Positions 58,150 to 64,000 of a stretch of 64,000 nt of DNA are shown here, piece after piece (the stretch's first letter is position 1; every line of letters starts with the position of its first letter). A program made the position numbers and the translations under genes. This DNA comes from Celoporthe dispersa. Taxonomy: Eukaryota > Ascomycota > Sordariomycetes > Diaporthales > Cryphonectriaceae. The stretch lies in assembly GCA_016584495.1 (NCBI GenBank), contig WAID01000003.1, forward strand, positions 186,001 to 250,000, written 5' to 3'. The notes beneath the pieces were generated by a model. The model did not search any database. It had not been told where the DNA came from and saw nothing but the letters and a program-made list of their open reading frames with translations.

Positions 58150-60300
58150 ATGGTTCTGCCTGCAGAGGAAGACGGGCAACAATATAGTGAGCCCAGGCAC
58201 CGCCACCCGTAAGTTGCACCAAAATCTCCTCCATCTTACTAGAAACATTTGGCCACAGCTGGATGAAGTCCAAGTTGGCATCGGCATTGTGGTGACTACA
58301 TGGATGGACTGACTTTTTGTTTTCTTTTCAGATATCTATCTGGAAACTTCGCGCCGGTTCAGAAAACTACACCTCTAACACCATGTACCTACATCGGGTC
58401 CATTCCAGATGACCTGAGCGGTGGTCAGTACGTGCGGAATGGAGGAAATCCGGTAACAAACGATGATCTTGGCCGCGATGCCCACTGGTTCGATGGCGAC
58501 GGAATGCTTAGCGGCGTCCTTTTTCGCAGGACAGGTGAGAAGGGAACAATCATCCAGCCCGAGTTCGTCAACCAGTTTCTGGTGACAGATGTGTACGCCT
58601 ACGCAAGAAGAAGTTCTGGTAAGGGTCGAGGGGCCTACGCGACCTCGGATGGGAACCTCAAAAGACCTGTCCTGCCGAGCATAGCGACGCTCGTCAATCC
58701 TTCCGCAGGCATCATCACCATCATCTGGTCTGTACTCAGAACCATTATCCTTGTGATGCTGTCCCATCTGTCCAGAACGAGGTATCCCATCAAGAAGATC
58801 AGCGTCGCGAATACGTCTGTCATTTTTCATGATGGCCGTGCGCTGGCCCTCTGCGAGAGTGGACCACCGCTTCGGTTTGCCCTGCCCAGCCTGGAGACCA
58901 TAGGCTGGTTCAACGGACGAAGTGCCGAGAATGAGCCCGCACACCACCTTCCAACCTCGAGGGGCGGGTTCGGGGGCCAGAGTCTATTGTCGTTCATGAA
59001 AGAGTGGACAACCGCGCATCCCCGAGTTGATCCAGCCACCAAAGAGATGATCGCCTTTCACTCCGTCTTCATCAGCCCTTTCTGCTATTATTCTATCGTA
59101 CCTCCATCGAGCGGCAAGTTTGGAGCAGCTTCGATGTGCTCGGCAAGTTTTTCGATGCCTGTGCCAGGCGTCAAGGCTCCTAAGATGATGCACGACTTTG
59201 GTGCATCTCGCAACCACACTGTCATCCTCGACCTCCCTCTCACTCTAGACCCAGCAAATCTGGCCCGCGGCGTCCCAGTCTTATCCTACGACTCGGCTGG
59301 CGTATCGCGCTTCGGTGTCTTCCCCAGGTACAGCCCGCATCGTATACAGTGGTTCAAGACCAACCCCTGTGTTGTCTTCCACACAGCCAACTGTTGGGAC
59401 ACAACAACCAGGACGCTCGACATCAACGGTAGCCAGCTCGAGGAGACATCAGTCAATCTTCTTGCCTGTCGACTGACCTCCGCATCGCTAGTCTTCAGCG
59501 CGGGAAACCTGGCCACTCCCGCCGTCAAGCCCGTTCCTCCTGAGTACGCCGAGGAGGAGCAGTGCAGGCTCTACTATTACAATTTTCCCCTCTCCCCGGA
59601 CAACCTGACCGACGAGCCAGAACACCGGATTCGCCACCAGTGGGCCCTCTCCGCTATATCGTTTGAGTTTCCCACCATGTCGCCAAATCACTCCATGGCG
59701 TCGGCCCGGTATATGTACGGCTGCTCCACCGCGGATGCCTCTTATACCGTCGCCCTTGGAAAAGCTGCAAAAATCAATCACCTCGCAAAGATCGATGTGC
59801 AGGCGCTCATTGATCGCGGTGTCCGGCAGCCGCCCCAACCCATCAAGGGATGCGTCGACACCAGAACTGTTGCTGAGATCGTGACCGCCAATGATCCAGA
59901 CGACCCTATCAAGCTGTTCAAGATGCCGGAGGGTTGGTTTGCACAAGAGGCGCGCTTCGTACCCCGCAGGGAGAGCGAGCGGGAAAGTGAAGACGACGGC
60001 TGGCTATTGACGTACGTCTTTGATGAGAGTCAGCTCGAGACAAGAGGGAAACACGTTGGGGAGTGCAAGAACAATGCTGTCAGCGAGCTCTGGGTCATCG
60101 ATGCCAGATCGATGCAGGAGGTGGTGGCTCGAATCCAATTGCCACAGAGGGTGCCGTATGGCCTGCATGGCGCATGGTTTTCCGAAGATGAGATAAGAGA
60201 CCAGAGACCTTTTCATGGGCTCAGGACTCTTGATGATGAGGCACAAGAGCAGGCATTATCGAGCAGTCTACAAGGTATGATCGAGCGATGGATTAGTTGA
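58150..60300 (+). CDS. carX: Carotenoid-cleaving oxygenase, CarX-like (retinal-forming)
   Basis: Iron(II) oxygenase expected to cleave beta-carotene or shorter apocarotenoids to retinal. Exons: 58150-58208 and 58332-60300; 2028 bases, 675 residues. The first exon encodes MVLPAEEDGQQYSEPRHRHP and joins in phase to YLSGNFAPV; the usual fungal CarX start is similar. Landmarks: CTYIGSIPDDLSGGQYVRNG, DAHWFDGDGMLSG, ISVANTSVIFHDGRALALCE, and PYGLHGAWF near the end. Four candidate iron-binding His: in TAHPRVD, MMHDFG, FHTANCW and YGLHGAW. A hydrophobic insert (IITIIWSVLRTIILVMLSHL) suggests membrane contact. Close resemblance to Fusarium CarX is from remembered motifs, not an alignment. CarX and CarO are cluster neighbours in Fusarium, which supports both calls. 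Confidence 0.85.
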
Positions 60301-60433
60301 TTATCCTTATGCCTAATTACTTGTTAGGCGAGCTGGTCATTTCTGTAAAAGCAATCCTAATATTAATGGCATTGATGAGACGGTCCTGCAGATCTTACGA
60401 AAATAACGAACGCAACAACTAAGTGGCAACTAT

Positions 60434-61839
60434 TCAGCTCCTAACTCCGTTTGCCCACCGCTTCGCATGTTTTACCTCAGGCGTGAGATATGTCGTAACG
60501 TCTAACTCATCTCCCTCGGTGCACACGCAACTTACCGACGCTTGCAGGCCCGAACCATCCAGCAGGGCCCTGTGGTCGGCCAGACTCTTCAGCATGCCTA
60601 GGAACCGGTATGCGTACGCACCCCGTCCTCGCTCCTCCATCCATGCTACCGTGCCTCGGGCGACGCTGAGATCATCGCTCGCGTACCGCCACACTGGGAC
60701 ATACAGCTTTACCTCGGGCAGCGGCTTTTCAGGCTGGATGTCGAAGTAGTAGATCAACCCTGGCGGTGAATTCGGTGCCTCCCCGACAAACTTGTGCGTG
60801 GCGCTGGGCAGCTCTTCGTTGTCTGAGAAGCCGGAGGGCAGCCCAACGGCCGCGTGAATCAGGGAGCGCACCTCGCCTACCGTCTTGTCCATGTTGTGCC
60901 TTCGTCCGCCCAGCGCGATGATGTCGCGTACCGACGCGAAGCTGGTGTGTGGAGTCATAAAGTACCATTTTAGTCGCGACTTGGCCGGCGACACGGCATC
61001 GACAGCGACCATGAGTGGCATCAGGGCTTGACCCTCAGGCTCTGAAGAGAGAAAGTCCAATAGAGCGTCTCGGGCAGGACTCTTGGGGTGGAGTTGGATC
61101 AACGAGGGCGTGAACAACTCTTTATGAGGCAGAAACGGCGGGCTGATGGCACGTGGCGCACAGTATGTCTTGAAGCCCAGGCCGCTTGGGATAAACTCGG
61201 CTGCTATGGCGAATGTGGTGCCAGTTGGCGTGCCAGCCTCAGCCAACTCAACTGCCCTCTGATGCTGGCCTTCGTCGAACAAGGTAGAGAGAAAATGGTC
61301 CGTCCAGGTCAGGTCAGCCTGGAACACTGTTGCGAGGCGGCGGACCAGCTCGGTCCCGGCCTGCCTGTTCTCCGGGTCTTCTATTGTCCCGAGACGCGGC
61401 CGATGGGCTCGAGGGAATAACGAATGTCTGGCTGGCTGGTGCTTGCCCGCTTGTTCCATTTCCAAGAGTACTCTATCGGCGAACCTTCAATCGTGATAGC
61501 GGATTTGAACTGCAGCTGGCCTGAAAGTGAGGGTTTCCGGCCCATATTAGACACCTTGACGATAAGTCCGGTTAGGTACACTCCTGACAAGGTTGGTTTT
61601 TCTTGGTGGGGGTTTATTTAGATAAGTGGGAAGGAAATGCTATTACTTACAGCCCAGTGGTAATGGAACAACAAGGCTTCATACTGCCTCTCTACTGAAT
61701 ATCCAGCAGCGTCGACCAGTATGGCCACATGCCGTCCCGTGAGCTGCCACCAAAACTCGCTGTCGACATCGCGAGGAGGAAGGAGTTTCGAGAGTTTGCT
61801 CCATACCTGTGAAGGCGAGTCCACATTTTGTTCCGTCAT
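60434..61839 (-). CDS. DMATS-type aromatic prenyltransferase, one frameshift
   Basis: ABBA-fold enzyme that attaches a dimethylallyl (or longer) group to an indole or other aromatic; soluble and Mg-independent in most family members. Exons on the minus strand: 61839-61651 and 61554-60434; about 436 residues, normal size. Intron phase 0 joins FHYHWA to VSNMGRKPS. Family landmarks: SEFWWQLTGRHVAILVDAAG, IEYSWKWN, YSLEPIG, then in another frame GTIEDPEN, LKWYFMTPHTSFASVRDIIA, LGGR, GLIYYFDI and VKLYVPVWRYASDD. The frame changes at about 61391-61398 after YSLEPIG. The exon sum is one base short, so a lost base is implied. The gene is convergent with carX and divergent from the P450, which makes an enzyme pair in specialised metabolism likely. 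Substrate unknown. Confidence 0.85.
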
Positions 61840-62459
61840 TTCGAAATGTCTGGTAACTAAGATACTTTGATCACAACCATGTATTTGGATGAGTGTGATC
61901 GTAATTGGAAGGGAAAAGAGCAGAACGTGATTGTCGTCTTTCCTCTTCCTCCTTCTCTTGGCTCTTGGCTCGCGGCTCCCATCCGAGAAGCCTGCGAAAG
62001 GGTTCTCTCAAAACAGGAAATTGTGTACGACTCGCTTATCATGCCGACCTCGGTGGTATCTGATTATGCTTTGCTTACTTTTCAGTACTCGGTACATCGG
62101 CTGCACAGCGTACTGTCAGACAAGATACAGATCCGTACTGTACGAGCCGTAGTAAGTGGCGGGTCTGACGAGGATAAGAATCCTCAATCCTTTAGGCTAC
62201 TTTTCCACTTCCGGTGCGGGGAAAAGAAAACTAGAATGTATAGTAAGCGTAATGACATGGGCTTATGATTGAAAAGAAAGGGAGGAGAAAAAAAGAAGAA
62301 AAAAAAAATAGAAAGGTATTGGGAAAGAAGACAGTGCTGTGTTTTTAGTCTGGAACAACACGAAGCAGTGCAATAATATCCTGACCTGGTGCAACCGGCG
62401 AAGATCCTCCATACAAACTCCAGCCCGCTGAGGTTGTGTATACCAACCTATTCTCAAGC
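61840..62459. promoter_or_regulatory. Bidirectional intergenic region of prenyltransferase and P450
   Basis: 620 bases separate the divergent start codons at 61839 (minus) and 62460 (plus). Purine-rich stretch at 62271-62315. Shared control of the two genes is plausible. No specific binding site is asserted. Confidence 0.5.
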
Positions 62460-64000
62460 ATGCTGCCAATCTTTCTGGTAGGGGCCGTGCTCCTTGTTAT
62501 TTTTCTTTATACTAGGCTGCGATACCATCGCTTCCAGCAGTATGCCTCTCTACCACAGAGACCACCGTCACTCTTGTGGGGTCACATGAAGGAGGTGCAA
62601 GAGTGGGCGGCCAACGGAGAACCAGATCGCCATCCTGGTAAGTAGCGCCCCTCGCTCTTAAGCACATCAAATATGCGATGCTGAGGATGAGACTGGCTGA
62701 CTGACTTGTTCGTTCCCAGACCTGGGCTTCAAATGGATGGGCGAACGTCTGGGTAACCCGCCCATCTGGCTGCTCGATATCCGTCCCTTTGCGCCGTTTG
62801 CCACGGCTTGTATTCAGAACCATGAGGTAGCCGACCAGATTGCCAAGGGATCCAAGACCTTTCCTTACAGCACACCTAGGACGAGTGTGCTCCAAACATT
62901 GCCTCTCCTTGGCACCAAGTCTCTCTTTGCTACTGTGGTAAGCTGATTATATCTAAAAGCCCAAGCTATCTCTCTCTTGTCTTCCTGTGTGACCAACTCT
63001 GAAACGGATCTCGGCAGAACGAAGAATGGAAAGCCTTGCGCAAGCGCTTCAATCCAGGTTTCGCACCGCAGCACCTCTTAACGCTTCTTCCAACCATCCT
63101 GGACAAGTCGTTTCGCTTCTTGGGAAATCTAGACCAATATGCCCAGAGCGGCGAGATCTTCCGCATGGACAGATTACTCACTGGACTCACGTTTGATGTC
63201 ATCGGCGCCGTGACGATGGACATTGACCTGGATGCGCAGCAGCTGGACGAGTCCCGACGTAGTGATTTCATGAAACTATACAGCGAGATGCTCGCTAGCT
63301 TCACCAACGATCCCGGCCGTCTCCCCTGGTGGCTGACCCCAAGGAGGAACCTACGTCGTCGTGCCATCGGTAGGGCCATCGACAGGCAACTCGAGGCCAT
63401 GATCCACTCTAAATCAGCCACGCTACGTTATGCAGAAAAAGGGGACCGCGTGCAGCGCAGCGTCTTTGATCTTTGTGTGCAGGGCACCGAGTCGAGCGAG
63501 CTACCAGCCGATGTTGTCGCCTCGACGCGTGACAATGTGAAGACATTCCTCTTCGCCGGGCACGATACGCTGAGCACACTTCTCTTGTGGATATTTTACG
63601 AGCTCTCGCGGACGCCTCGGGTACTCAAGGCGGTACGAGCTGAGCTGGACGAGATCTTTGGGCCAGATCCAGACCCGGAGATCGTGAGGGCACAGCTGGT
63701 CGCCCCTAAAGGCGGAAACCTCATTCGGCGCATGACCTATGCCTCTGCTGTGATCAAGGAATGTCTGCGTCTTTATCCGCCCGCGTCAGCCATGCGAGGA
63801 GTGCCCAAGGGCTCAAATTTCAGCGTGCGCACCCCGCAAGGTCAAGAACTGTGTCTGGATGGCTTGTCAGTTTACATCAATCACTATGCCATCCAGCGAG
63901 ACCCAGCCGTGTATGGGCCCACGGCGAATGACTTTGTGCCTGAGCGCTGGCTGGGCGACATGGAAACGCCCAATACAACAAGTGAGGACAGGGCCTTGAG
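62460..64000 (+). CDS. Cytochrome P450 monooxygenase, truncated by the window end
   Basis: Membrane-anchored haem oxygenase of the endoplasmic reticulum. Exons: 62460-62637, 62720-62937, 63018 to beyond 64000. The N-terminal anchor is LPIFLVGAVLLVIFLYTRLR. The body includes SVFDLCVQ. The I-helix oxygen-binding motif is FLFAGHDTLSTLLLW, the K-helix is KECLRLYP (ExxR), and the meander is FVPERW. The haem-binding Cys loop should follow after the window end and is not seen. No frameshift in the visible part. Start chosen at the ATG giving the full anchor. Adjacent divergent DMATS gene: oxidation of a prenylated product is a reasonable guess. CYP family not assigned. Confidence 0.9.

Overview
This is nuclear DNA of a filamentous ascomycete (Pezizomycotina). 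The evidence is short 50-120 base introns in most genes, Ser/Thr-rich GPI-type proteins, an SREBP-type bHLH factor, a Lunapark homologue, an Imh1-like GRIP golgin, a fungal rhodopsin, a CarX-type retinal-forming oxygenase and a DMATS prenyltransferase. A Sordariomycete is the best guess. No rRNA, confident tRNA, CRISPR array or intact transposon was seen. All exon models were built by eye from splice signals, reading phase and remembered family motifs.

Layout. 0-11 kb is an enzyme-rich stretch, all on the plus strand: two phosphoesterase (phospholipase C type) genes, an alpha/beta hydrolase, a zinc alcohol dehydrogenase and a glutathione S-transferase. A SUR7/PalI-type membrane protein follows at 11.6-12.8 kb (minus). 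The 13-18.6 kb stretch has no recognisable gene and holds a striking 8-bp-register satellite (15177-16146). Then come a SWIM/RING protein (18.7-19.8), a 906-residue mucin-like surface protein (20.8-23.6), a secreted lysophospholipase (25.4-27.0), a second alpha/beta hydrolase (27.5-28.8), a conserved nuclear-type fungal protein (28.9-30.1, minus), a SET/MYND-like protein (31.4-32.5), a small GPI-type protein (33.2-33.8), the bHLH factor (34.4-35.9, minus), a GNAT acetyltransferase (39.2-39.7, minus) and a DUF1479 protein (40.4-42.8, minus). After a gene-poor 5 kb come Lunapark (47.9-49.2, minus) and the GRIP golgin (50.3-53.9).

The right end (54.7-64 kb) is the most interesting part. A CarO-type rhodopsin (minus) and a CarX-type oxygenase (plus) are divergently transcribed and could form a retinal-production plus opsin unit. 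Beside them sit a DMATS prenyltransferase (minus) and a cytochrome P450 (plus) sharing one intergenic region, which looks like part of a specialised-metabolite cluster. The P450 runs off the window end.

Two window-wide patterns matter to any user. First, eight genes need one or more single- or two-base length changes to read through (ten sites), and a ninth, the SWIM/RING gene, is broken by an in-frame stop. Most of the ten sites lie in short homopolymers, so assembly error is more likely than many independent pseudogenes. Second, three introns appear to use GC-AG splice sites, and two genes contain very short exons (10 and 14 bases).
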